Below, one piece after another: positions 1-5,075 of a stretch of 5,190 nt of DNA (position 1 is its first letter; each line of letters starts with the position of its first letter). Below the pieces are notes generated by a model. The model did no database searches. It saw only the letters and a program-made list of their open reading frames with translations, and had not been told where the DNA came from. This DNA comes from JBOGXB01 sp050694215. GTDB taxonomy: Bacteria; Actinomycetota; CADDZG01; WHSQ01. The DNA is taken from contig JBOGXB010000104.1 in the NCBI GenBank assembly GCA_050694215.1, positions 1 to 5,190 on the forward strand, read 5' to 3'. A program made the position numbers and the translations under genes.

Positions 1-607
1 CGCCGCTCGCCTGGTGACCGAGCTGCGGCGAGCGGGTGAGTCCGGCGCGGTAGTCGTCCCGGGCATCCCCCGCGCCGAGCTGTGGCCGGAGGTGTCCCAT
101 TTCGGATGGCAACAGCTCCTGTCCGCAGCTCGCGGCGCGTTCCACAACACGGTCTGTGACGTCGGGTTCTGCCTGGAGCCTGAGGGATCCCCGTATCCCG
201 AATCGGGCGAGGGTCGCAACCGCCTTGCCCGCCATGCAATCGACTCGGCCGATCACGTGGTGGCGGTCGTACGCGGCGACCCTGTGGGGATCAAGAACTT
301 CCTCTGGTCGTTCGACGATCTGCGCTCGTTGACCGATGAGGACCGGATCATCGTGGTCGCGAACCGAGTTGCTCAAGGGACCGAACCCGAGATCGCCGAC
401 ATCGTGAAGCGCCACACGGGACGGCGGCCCCTCGCCTACATCCCCGATAGTCCCGCTGAGGTGGGATCGGCTGTGGCGCGTGGAAGAGCCGTTCGGGATC
501 TCAAGCCAGGATCCGATTTCGCATCCGCGGTCCGGACGCTGGGAGCGGCCGTCGGAGGGCAGCCGACACCTGGAGGGTTCCTGACTCGGCTCGCGGGGAG
601 GAGGTGA
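1..607 (+). CDS. CpaE/TadZ-like P-loop ATPase of the tad locus (5' partial)
   Basis: The reading frame is open from base 2, so the true start and the Walker A region lie upstream; the GTG at 14 is probably internal. About 201 residues are visible. They resemble the C-terminal half of a MinD/ParA-type (SIMIBI) ATPase: a beta-strand then FHNTVCDVGF near visible residues 46-55, whose Asp fits a Walker B position; ADHVVAVVRGDP near residues 83-94; and RIIVVANRV near 115-123, a typical nucleotide-fold strand ending in an Asn-Arg pair. CpaE/TadZ proteins localise the Flp pilus machine at the cytoplasmic membrane face, and the immediately following cpaF supports this assignment. The stop TGA at 605-607 lies inside the cpaF Shine-Dalgarno, so the two genes are probably translationally coupled. 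A generic ParA-like ATPase cannot be excluded without the N-terminus, but the context makes it unlikely. Confidence 0.8.
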   Translation, partial: AARLVTELRRAGESGAVVVPGIPRAELWPEVSHFGWQQLLSAARGAFHNTVCDVGFCLEPEGSPYPESGEGRNRLARHAIDSADHVVAVVRGDPVGIKNFLWSFDDLRSLTDEDRIIVVANRVAQGTEPEIADIVKRHTGRRPLAYIPDSPAEVGSAVARGRAVRDLKPGSDFASAVRTLGAAVGGQPTPGGFLTRLAGRR

Positions 608-609
608 TC
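599..609 (+). promoter_or_regulatory. Extended Shine-Dalgarno for cpaF
   Basis: AGGAGGTGATC is an exact 11-base complement to the usual 16S rRNA 3' end. It sits directly before GTG 610, with 5 nt between GGAGG and the start, and it contains the stop codon of the upstream gene. It decides the cpaF start: GTG 604 lies within the SD itself, and ATG 622 is 17 nt away. Confidence 0.75.
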
Positions 610-1830
610 GTGGACGCCCCGATGACACATCTCGAGGGCGAGGTGAGGGAGCTCGTCCGGCGGCGCGGGATCGATCCGGCTACGGATGGGTCCGGCTCGG
701 TCGAGTCCTTGTTCGACGAGGTCCTGCACGATTACGAAAGGAGAGCTGAATCGAGCTCTCTCCCGCGGGTCAAGGACAGGGGTGCCATCAAGAAGGCGGT
801 GGTCGACCGGGTAGCGGGCCTGGGTCCCCTGCAGCCTCTGCTCGACGACCTGGAGGTCGAGGAGATTTGGATCAACGGGCCTGGGCGGGTGTTCTGCGCG
901 CGTGAGGGCGGACACGTCTTGACGAACATCGTCCTCACCGAGCGCGAGATCAAAGATCTCGTCGAGCGGATGTTGCGCACGAGCGGTCGCAGGTTGGACC
1001 TCTCGAGCCCTTTCGTGGATGCGACTCTGGTGGACGGGTCTCGCTTGCACGTCGCCATTCCCGACATCACCCGCAAGCACTGGGCGGTCAACATCCGCAA
1101 GTTCGTGCTGGGTGCCCACCATCTCCACGAGCTGGTGCGATTGGGGTCGCTGGATGAGCGTGTCGCCCGATTTCTCGGTGCTGCCGTTGGGGTTGGCCTG
1201 AACATCGTCGTGTCGGGGGGAACTCAGACGGGCAAGACGACGATGCTCAACTGCCTGGCCGCGGCGATCCCCGCACGCGATCGCGTCATAACCTGCGAGG
1301 AGGTATTCGAGCTCCAGATCCTGCTGCCCGACGTGGTTGCGCTGCAGACGCGCCAGGCGAATCTCGAGGGGCGGGGCGATATCGACCTTCGTCGTCTGAT
1401 CATGGAAGCGTTGCGGATGAGGCCGGATCGGATCATCGTCGGCGAGGTCAGGCAACGAGAGGCGCTCGATCTGCTGGTGGCCCTGAACTCGGGTCTGCCC
1501 GGGATGACTTCCATCCATGCGAACAGTGCCCACGAAGCACTGACCAAGCTCACGACGTTGCCTCTGCTTGCCGGCGAGAACGTCACCCACTCCTTCATCG
1601 TGCCGACGGTCGCGACGTCGATCGATCTCATCGTCCATCTGACGATGGAGAAGGGGCAGAGGAGGACCGCAGAGGTTCTCGCGGTGACCGGCCGCGTCGA
1701 AGGTAATCGCATCGAGAGCGTGGGTCTCTTCCACAGCTCCGGCACCTACCTCAGATGGACCGGCCATCAGCCACCCCATCCAGAGCGTTTCTCCGCCGCC
1801 GGTGTGGATGTCCGCGAGCTGCTGCGGTGA
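610..1830 (+). CDS. cpaF: CpaF/TadA-type secretion ATPase (Flp pilus assembly)
   Basis: This hexameric cytoplasmic ATPase of the GspE/PilB/VirB11 superfamily powers Flp pilin polymerisation through the TadB/TadC platform. From GTG 610 it is 406 residues. In order: GLGPLQPLLDD with a VEEIWINGPGRV strand (about 73-95), the N-terminal CpaF signature; SGRRLDLSSPFVDATLVDGSRL (about 125-146), the substrate-loop region; NIRKF; Walker A GGTQTGKTT (203-211, Lys 209); an acidic box CEEVFELQ (Glu 230/231) in place of the common IED; MRPDRIIVGEVR, the Walker B region, with Glu 279; and SIHANS, the His box, with His 303. The C-terminus continues with LPLLAGENV and a GRVEGNRIESV strand, giving ordinary family length. 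The Gln-Thr within Walker A differs from the GSGKT form of many proteobacterial homologues; I recall similar GGTQ-GKTT forms in actinobacteria. GTG 604 (4-nt overlap) is an alternative start. The gene overlaps the next by 4 nt. Confidence 0.96.
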   Translation: MDAPMTHLEGEVRELVRRRGIDPATDGSGSVESLFDEVLHDYERRAESSSLPRVKDRGAIKKAVVDRVAGLGPLQPLLDDLEVEEIWINGPGRVFCAREGGHVLTNIVLTEREIKDLVERMLRTSGRRLDLSSPFVDATLVDGSRLHVAIPDITRKHWAVNIRKFVLGAHHLHELVRLGSLDERVARFLGAAVGVGLNIVVSGGTQTGKTTMLNCLAAAIPARDRVITCEEVFELQILLPDVVALQTRQANLEGRGDIDLRRLIMEALRMRPDRIIVGEVRQREALDLLVALNSGLPGMTSIHANSAHEALTKLTTLPLLAGENVTHSFIVPTVATSIDLIVHLTMEKGQRRTAEVLAVTGRVEGNRIESVGLFHSSGTYLRWTGHQPPHPERFSAAGVDVRELLR

Positions 1831-2675
1831 CGACCCTCATCGCAGCAGTGGGTGCTCTGGGTCTGTTGCTCGTGTACGCGGGGATCTCGGCCCCGCCGGC
1901 ACCGCGCTCCTCGAGGCTTCTCGGCGCTCTCGATCGTACCTGCGCTGAGGCCGACCTCCGGCTCTCGGGTCGCCGGCTTCTGGCCCTTTCGGGGATGGGC
2001 TCGGCATTCACGTTCGTGTTGATCGCCGGAGTCACGTCGTCTCCCGGGGTAGCGCTCGCCTTCGCGTGCGCGGGTGCCTATGTCCCGATTGCTCTCGTAC
2101 GAACTCGTCGAGCCCGCAGGCGCCGCGTGCTTCGAGAGGCGTGGCCCGATGCGATCGCAAATCTCATGACGGCAGTCAGGGCGGGCATCTCGCTGCCCGA
2201 GTCGTGCATGCAGCTGGGCGAGCGAGGGCCGGAGGGGCTCCGCACCGGATTCGCGGCCTTTGCCGCCACCTATCGCTCGAGCGGGAGCTTCGAAGCTGCT
2301 CTCACGAGGCTTCGTGACGCCCTCGCCGATCCGGTTGTAGACCGTGTAGCCGCCGCATTGTCTCTGGCGCATCAGGTCGGAGGCACCGACCTGGTCCGGG
2401 TGCTGCGGACGCTCGGAGATTTCGTTCGTGAGGACCTCCGCGTGCGAAAGGAGATCGAAGCGAGGTGGTCGTGGACGGTAACCGCAGCTCGAGTTGCAGC
2501 GGGTAGTCCGTGGGTGGTCCTACTCATCATGTCGACGCGCCCGGAAGCTGCGGTCGCTTACAACTCGTCTGCCGGGATCTTCGTGATTGCATGTGGAGCG
2601 GCCGCGACGCTTGCCGGCTACAGGCTGATGTTGAGGGCGGCTCGCCTCCCGGAGGAGAGGCGGCTGGGGCATTGA
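1827..2675 (+). CDS. tadB: TadB-like inner-membrane platform protein (T2SSF domain)
   Basis: TadB is a polytopic membrane protein that pairs with TadC to form the platform linking the CpaF ATPase to the growing pilus. Starting at GTG 1827 (GTGA overlap with the cpaF stop) gives 282 residues, close to the usual size. There is an N-terminal hydrophobic segment (about 4-22), a hydrophobic pair at about 52-71 and 74-91, a strongly basic stretch RTRRARRRRV (92-101), a cytoplasmic helical type II secretion F domain (about 105-215) with the hallmark LMTAVRAGISLPES (113-126), and two C-terminal hydrophobic segments (about 217-236 and 249-268). An in-frame ATG at 1755 would add 24 Arg-rich residues inside cpaF; it has no visible SD and would bury the N-terminal membrane segment, so GTG 1827 is preferred. 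No strong SD precedes 1827, so initiation is probably by coupling to cpaF termination. Confidence 0.9.
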   Translation: MTTLIAAVGALGLLLVYAGISAPPAPRSSRLLGALDRTCAEADLRLSGRRLLALSGMGSAFTFVLIAGVTSSPGVALAFACAGAYVPIALVRTRRARRRRVLREAWPDAIANLMTAVRAGISLPESCMQLGERGPEGLRTGFAAFAATYRSSGSFEAALTRLRDALADPVVDRVAAALSLAHQVGGTDLVRVLRTLGDFVREDLRVRKEIEARWSWTVTAARVAAGSPWVVLLIMSTRPEAAVAYNSSAGIFVIACGAAATLAGYRLMLRAARLPEERRLGH

Positions 2676-3577
2676 TCGAGGCGACTGCCTTCGTCGGGGC
2701 CCTCGGTCTCGTCCTGCTGGCCTCCGGCCTGCCCCCGCTTCGATCGCGTCGCATGACGCATCGGATAGAGCCCTATCTGAGCGGTCTCCACGGTCGCCCG
2801 AGCGCGCTTCTGCATGCACATGGCGCACCGGCCGGAGGCTTCGGTAGGTGGCTCGATTCCCGTATCCGGCGGGTGTGGCGGAGTGGCCCAACAGATCTGA
2901 TCTCGAGACTTGCGGCTGAGGGCGACCGACGAGGTCCCGAGGCCTTCCGCGTCGAGCAGTTCACCTGGGGGATGACCGCTGCGGTCGGGAGTTGCGCGCT
3001 CGCAGTGCTACTCGCCGCAGTCGGGTTACGGATCGACCTGAGAACCGTCCCGGCGTTCGTGGGCATCTGCTTCGTGTCGGGGTTCCTGGGGCGGGACTGG
3101 TGGCTAGGACGCCAGATCGAGGCGCGTCGCGCCCAACTCGCCGAAGAGCTTCCGGTCGCAATAGACCTGATCACGTTGTCGATCATGGCTGGTGAGTCGA
3201 TCCCCGCGGCGTGCTTACGCGTCGCCGGCGTGATGTCAGGTGGGATCGGCGACGAGTTCAACGACGTAGTCGCCGACATTAGAGCGGGCAAGGGTGCCAC
3301 TGAGGCGCTCGAGGCGATGGCACATCGGCTCCCCCACACCGGCATGGCCAGGCTCGTGGACTCTCTATGCACTGCCATTGAGAGAGGAGCACCCCTCGCC
3401 GACATCTTGCGCGCCCAGGCAGACGATGGACGTGAGGCGCGCAGGCGTGCATTGCTTGAGTTGGGTGGGCGTCGCGAGGTGCTGATGCTGATCCCCGTCG
3501 TCTTTCTGATCATGCCGGTTGTCGTTGTCTTCGCCTTGTATCCCGGATTGGTGTCGCTGGATCTGCTCGTACCGTGA
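2672..3577 (+). CDS. tadC: TadC-like inner-membrane platform protein (T2SSF domain)
   Basis: This is the second type II secretion F-domain protein of the Tad platform. TTG 2672 (TTGA overlap with the tadB stop) gives 301 residues and keeps the expected N-terminal membrane segment (about 4-20). A purine-rich GGAGGAGAGG at 2651-2660 lies 11-16 nt upstream. Further hydrophobic segments lie at about 100-118, 125-143 and 271-292. Between them is the cytoplasmic domain with the hallmark ELPVAIDLITLSIMAGESIPAA (roughly 159-180), TadC's counterpart of the TadB motif, followed by VDSLCTAIERGAPLADILRAQADD (about 229-252). The only downstream ATG nearby (2753) would remove the first membrane segment, so the TTG is favoured although the start codon is weak. 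The GTG at 2510, 162 nt earlier, lies inside tadB and is not credible. Confidence 0.9.
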   Translation: MIEATAFVGALGLVLLASGLPPLRSRRMTHRIEPYLSGLHGRPSALLHAHGAPAGGFGRWLDSRIRRVWRSGPTDLISRLAAEGDRRGPEAFRVEQFTWGMTAAVGSCALAVLLAAVGLRIDLRTVPAFVGICFVSGFLGRDWWLGRQIEARRAQLAEELPVAIDLITLSIMAGESIPAACLRVAGVMSGGIGDEFNDVVADIRAGKGATEALEAMAHRLPHTGMARLVDSLCTAIERGAPLADILRAQADDGREARRRALLELGGRREVLMLIPVVFLIMPVVVVFALYPGLVSLDLLVP

Positions 3578-3580
3578 TGG

Positions 3581-3588
3581 AAGGAGGT
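3581..3588 (+). promoter_or_regulatory. Strong Shine-Dalgarno for the Flp-like pilin gene
   Basis: AAGGAGGT lies 3 nt before ATG 3592 (4 nt counted from GGAGG). It selects ATG 3592 over GTG 3574 and ATG 3577, which are upstream of the SD. Apart from cpaF, this is the only full-strength SD within the cluster, as expected for a highly translated structural subunit. Confidence 0.75.
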
Positions 3589-3591
3589 CGC

Positions 3592-3777
3592 ATGGAAGTT
3601 CTCAGGGTGTGGCTGGTGGGCGTGGCGGGAAGCGAGGAAGGCGACGTCCCAGGCTGGGTGCTGATCGTTCTGATGACCAGTGCCCTCGTCGTTGCGATCT
3701 GGGGTGTTGCGCGCGATCGCTTGATCGCGATCGTCTCCGCGGCGCTCTCGAGCGTATGCGGCAGCCTCGGGTGCTGA
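3592..3777 (+). CDS. Small single-span Flp-type pilin candidate, non-canonical processing site
   Basis: This 61-residue protein lies between tadC and tadE, where actinobacterial tad clusters commonly carry the Flp pilin. It has a 17-residue leader with an early Arg, then an acidic SEEG ending at Gly 17, then DVPGWVLIVLM leading into a hydrophobic helix (about 20-40) and a short C-terminal amphipathic part. Size and architecture match Flp pilins, which are short and cleaved by a TadV/CpaA-type peptidase after Gly. The usual Glu-Tyr at +5/+6 is absent: if cleavage follows Gly 17, +5 is Trp 22 and +6 is Val 23. There are two cysteines near the C-terminus (56 and 61, the last residue), whereas the three following exported proteins have none. 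I recall similar GDVPGWV-bearing small proteins in actinobacterial tad loci, but I cannot confirm this here. An accessory membrane peptide is the alternative. The pilin role is inferred from position, size and topology. Confidence 0.65.
   Translation: MEVLRVWLVGVAGSEEGDVPGWVLIVLMTSALVVAIWGVARDRLIAIVSAALSSVCGSLGC
3712..3729 (+). repeat. Inverted repeat (7-bp stem, 4-nt loop) in the 3' part of the pilin gene
   Basis: CGCGATC at 3712-3718 and GATCGCG at 3723-3729 flank GCTT. The two halves also overlap nested palindromes, GCGATCGC (3713-3720) and GATCGCGATC (3723-3732). It lies within codons for the hydrophilic turn after the membrane helix (ARDRLIAI). There is no T-run, so it does not look like an intrinsic terminator. 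It may be a chance result of GATCG-rich codon use, or an mRNA structure between the pilin and tadE coding parts. Confidence 0.4.
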
Positions 3778-4166
3778 AGTCGGCGTCCGACGAGGAAGGC
3801 TCGGCCCCCGTAGAGGTAACGTTCGCCGTCGTCGTCCTGATGTTGCTTTCGCTCGGTGTTATCCAGGTGGGGCTCACGCTTTACGCGCGCAACGTAGTGC
3901 TCTCGGCCGCTCACGAAGGAGCCCGGGCTGCGGTGGAGTTGGACCGGCGAACATCCGATGCGTCGGAAGCCGCGCGCCGGCTTGTGGAGCGCGCGGCGGG
4001 CGGGATCGTGGACGATCTCCAGGTTTCGACGTCGACGATCGAGGCAGGAGACCGGCTAGTCACGCACGTGATGGTGAGCGGGTTGCTGGACGTCCCCGGA
4101 CCGATTCCCGTGTCGATCCCCGTCCGAACCGCCGCGACCGCCAGCCGGGAAGGCGGAGTCGAATGA
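3756..4166 (+). CDS. tadE: TadE-like minor pilin/pseudopilin
   Basis: This is a membrane-anchored pseudopilin of the TadE family, thought to act with TadF/TadG in Flp pilus assembly. From ATG 3756 it has 136 residues. The leader is basic (MRQPRVLK), then SDEEG, and Gly 15 fits position -1 of a prepilin peptidase site, with Ser 16 at +1 and Glu 20 at +5: the canonical G/xxxxE pattern (GSAPVE). A hydrophobic helix follows (about 21-43), then LYARNVVLSAAHEGARAA (about 42-59), the typical TadE transition to the exported domain. The remainder is an alpha/beta-like exported domain with no cysteines. ATG 3756 overlaps the pilin gene by 22 nt and has no clear SD; GTG 3771 (131 residues, 7-nt overlap) is the alternative. 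Either way translation probably depends on ribosomes finishing the pilin gene. The frame is open back to 3519, but that part overlaps two real genes. Confidence 0.88.
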   Translation: MRQPRVLKSASDEEGSAPVEVTFAVVVLMLLSLGVIQVGLTLYARNVVLSAAHEGARAAVELDRRTSDASEAARRLVERAAGGIVDDLQVSTSTIEAGDRLVTHVMVSGLLDVPGPIPVSIPVRTAATASREGGVE

Positions 4167-4573
4167 CTCGCGAGTCCGGTCAGGCGATGATCGAGACGAT
4201 CCTCCTAGGACTCCTCTTGCTCGTCCCCCTCGTATGGATGCTGGGTGTGCTCGCGGACGTTCACCGGACTTCCCTCGCGGCGACCGCGGCGGTGCGAGCA
4301 GCGGGCTTCGAGGCGGCAAGGTCGGCGACGACTCCCGATGCGGCGCTCGCCATAGACGAAGCGGTGGCTCGAGCGTTCGTGGATCACGGGCTCGATCCCT
4401 CGGATGTGGTCGTGGACTGGAGAAGCAGCCTCGGCAGAGGCGAGCGTGTCGAGATCGAGATCGGCTATCCGGTGCCGGTCGGACAAGCACCCTTGCTAGG
4501 ACGTGTCGAGAGCCCATCCGTGTGGGTTCGCGCAAGACACGTCGCCCGGGTCGATCCATACCGGAGCCGATGA
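4163..4573 (+). CDS. Second TadE/TadF-like pseudopilin
   Basis: This 136-residue protein starts at ATG 4163 (ATGA overlap with the tadE stop). GGAG at 4155-4158 lies 4 nt upstream. A very short leader MTRESG ends at Gly 6, followed by QAMIE, so Glu 11 sits at +5 of a canonical prepilin peptidase site. A hydrophobic helix spans about 10-32, then a helical stretch ADVHRTSLAATAAVRAAGFEAARS (about 31-54) reminiscent of TadE/TadF, and a small exported domain rich in beta-strands (VVVDW, RVEIEIGYPVPVG). It has no cysteines. Its order after tadE and before the TadG-like gene suggests the TadF position, but sequence alone does not separate TadE from TadF in actinobacteria, so I give no symbol. Confidence 0.82.
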   Translation: MTRESGQAMIETILLGLLLLVPLVWMLGVLADVHRTSLAATAAVRAAGFEAARSATTPDAALAIDEAVARAFVDHGLDPSDVVVDWRSSLGRGERVEIEIGYPVPVGQAPLLGRVESPSVWVRARHVARVDPYRSR

Positions 4574-4992
4574 AAGCACTCCGATCTCAGGACGGCCAGG
4601 CCACCGTGTTGATCCTGGGGCTCGCTCTCGTCGTGTTCGCGGTGACGGGACTGGCAGTCGACGGAACACGGGCGTTCATCGCACGCCTCACGCTGCAGAA
4701 CACGGCCGACGCTGCGGCGCTAGCAGGTGCGGGGGAGCTCGACCTGGGTGCCTTCTACTCGAGTGGGGGCGGCGAGCTCCTGCTCGACGCTCCGGGCGCG
4801 CGCGTCCTTGCTTACCGGTATCTCGACGCCCGCGGCTTCGCCGGCGGGGCCGTCGTCGACGCGAACGAAGGCTCAGTCACCATCGTGCTGAGGGACGAGA
4901 TCGCGACGAGCTTCCTCGGCCTCGTCGGAGTGGACGCTCTGCCGGTGGCGGCCGAGGCGAGAGCCGAGCCCGTCCCCGGGGAGGGGCCGTGA
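4570..4992 (+). CDS. Short TadG-like (Tad N-domain) exported protein
   Basis: ATG 4570 overlaps the previous stop as ATGA, with GGAG at 4563-4566 just 3 nt upstream; the product has 140 residues. After a short basic leader and Asp-Gly (Gly 9) comes QATVLILGLALVVFAVTGLAVD, a membrane helix (about 11-31) ending in the Val-Asp typical of the TadG N-terminal domain. It is followed by the hallmark LQNTADAAALAGAGEL (about 42-57). The remainder is a small exported domain with VTIVLRDEIATSFLGLVGV (about 103-121). It is much shorter than full TadG proteins, which carry a von Willebrand A-like domain; here only the N-terminal module and a short tail are present, as in the Rv3654c-like TadE-type proteins of actinobacteria. 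Unlike its two upstream neighbours, it has Leu rather than Glu at +5 from the Gly, so processing by the prepilin peptidase is doubtful. It is the last gene of the tad group. Confidence 0.82.
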   Translation: MKALRSQDGQATVLILGLALVVFAVTGLAVDGTRAFIARLTLQNTADAAALAGAGELDLGAFYSSGGGELLLDAPGARVLAYRYLDARGFAGGAVVDANEGSVTIVLRDEIATSFLGLVGVDALPVAAEARAEPVPGEGP

Positions 4993-5008
4993 CGACCACC
5001 GTGCGAGG

Positions 5009-5022
5009 CGGCCCCGGGGCCG
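5009..5022. repeat. Perfect 14-bp GC palindrome upstream of the HU gene
   Basis: CGGCCCCGGGGCCG is a complete dyad with no spacer, placed 17 nt after the tadG-like stop and 2 nt before a likely -10 hexamer. It could serve as an operator. As RNA it could fold only into a short GC hairpin, and no T-run follows, so an intrinsic terminator is unlikely. Chance in GC-rich DNA remains possible. Confidence 0.5.
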
Positions 5023-5023
5023 T

Positions 5024-5029
5024 TAGGGT
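5024..5029 (+). promoter_or_regulatory. Candidate -10 element of the HU promoter
   Basis: TAGGGT, within GTTAGGGTAGCT, resembles the TAnnnT -10 elements of actinobacterial housekeeping promoters. It would place transcription start around 5036 and leave a 5' leader of about 40 nt before TTG 5076. A -35 at the right distance (5001-5006, GTGCGA, 17-bp spacer) matches TTGACA poorly. This 83-bp stretch is the only sizeable intergenic gap in the window, and HU genes are normally expressed independently, so a promoter is expected here. Confidence 0.4.
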
Positions 5030-5064
5030 AGCTGCCGGTCTCAGTCACCCGTCCGTCGCCTCAT

Positions 5065-5069
5065 GGAGG
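5065..5069 (+). promoter_or_regulatory. Shine-Dalgarno for the HU gene
   Basis: GGAGG lies 6 nt before TTG 5076. It settles the TTG start: the nearby ATG at 5063 overlaps the SD, is in another frame, and that frame closes before the end of the window. Confidence 0.75.
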
Positions 5070-5075
5070 AAAGTC

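Noticed and set aside
604..609. GTG 604 as the cpaF start
   Set aside because: It would fit the overlap pattern, but it lies inside the extended SD that points to GTG 610. It is kept as an alternative because the difference is only two residues.
1629..1647. Inverted repeat CATCGTC/GACGATG within cpaF
   Set aside because: It lies in well-conserved coding sequence with no regulatory context, and a 7-bp stem is expected by chance in this composition.
436..1779. Long open frame on the - strand opposite cpaF (447 codons)
   Set aside because: The + strand encodes a motif-complete CpaF. The antisense product is rich in Arg, His, Pro and Asp with no recognisable fold, which is the usual shadow of GC-rich codon bias.
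1755..1826. Earlier ATG start for tadB
   Set aside because: It would add 24 Arg-rich residues inside cpaF with no SD. GTG 1827 gives the normal membrane N-terminus and the 4-nt overlap seen elsewhere in the cluster.
2773..3513. Open frame on the - strand opposite tadC (246 codons)
   Set aside because: It is Ser/Arg/Pro-rich with no hydrophobic or domain pattern and lies fully opposite a well-supported TadC; it is a codon-bias shadow.
3519..3755. N-terminal extension of the TadE frame
   Set aside because: The segment overlaps the end of tadC and most of the pilin gene, is Arg/Gly/Cys-rich, and would displace the prepilin leader from the N-terminus.
5063..5065. ATG just upstream of HU as its start
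   Set aside because: It is in a different frame from the HU sequence, overlaps the SD, and that frame closes before the window ends.
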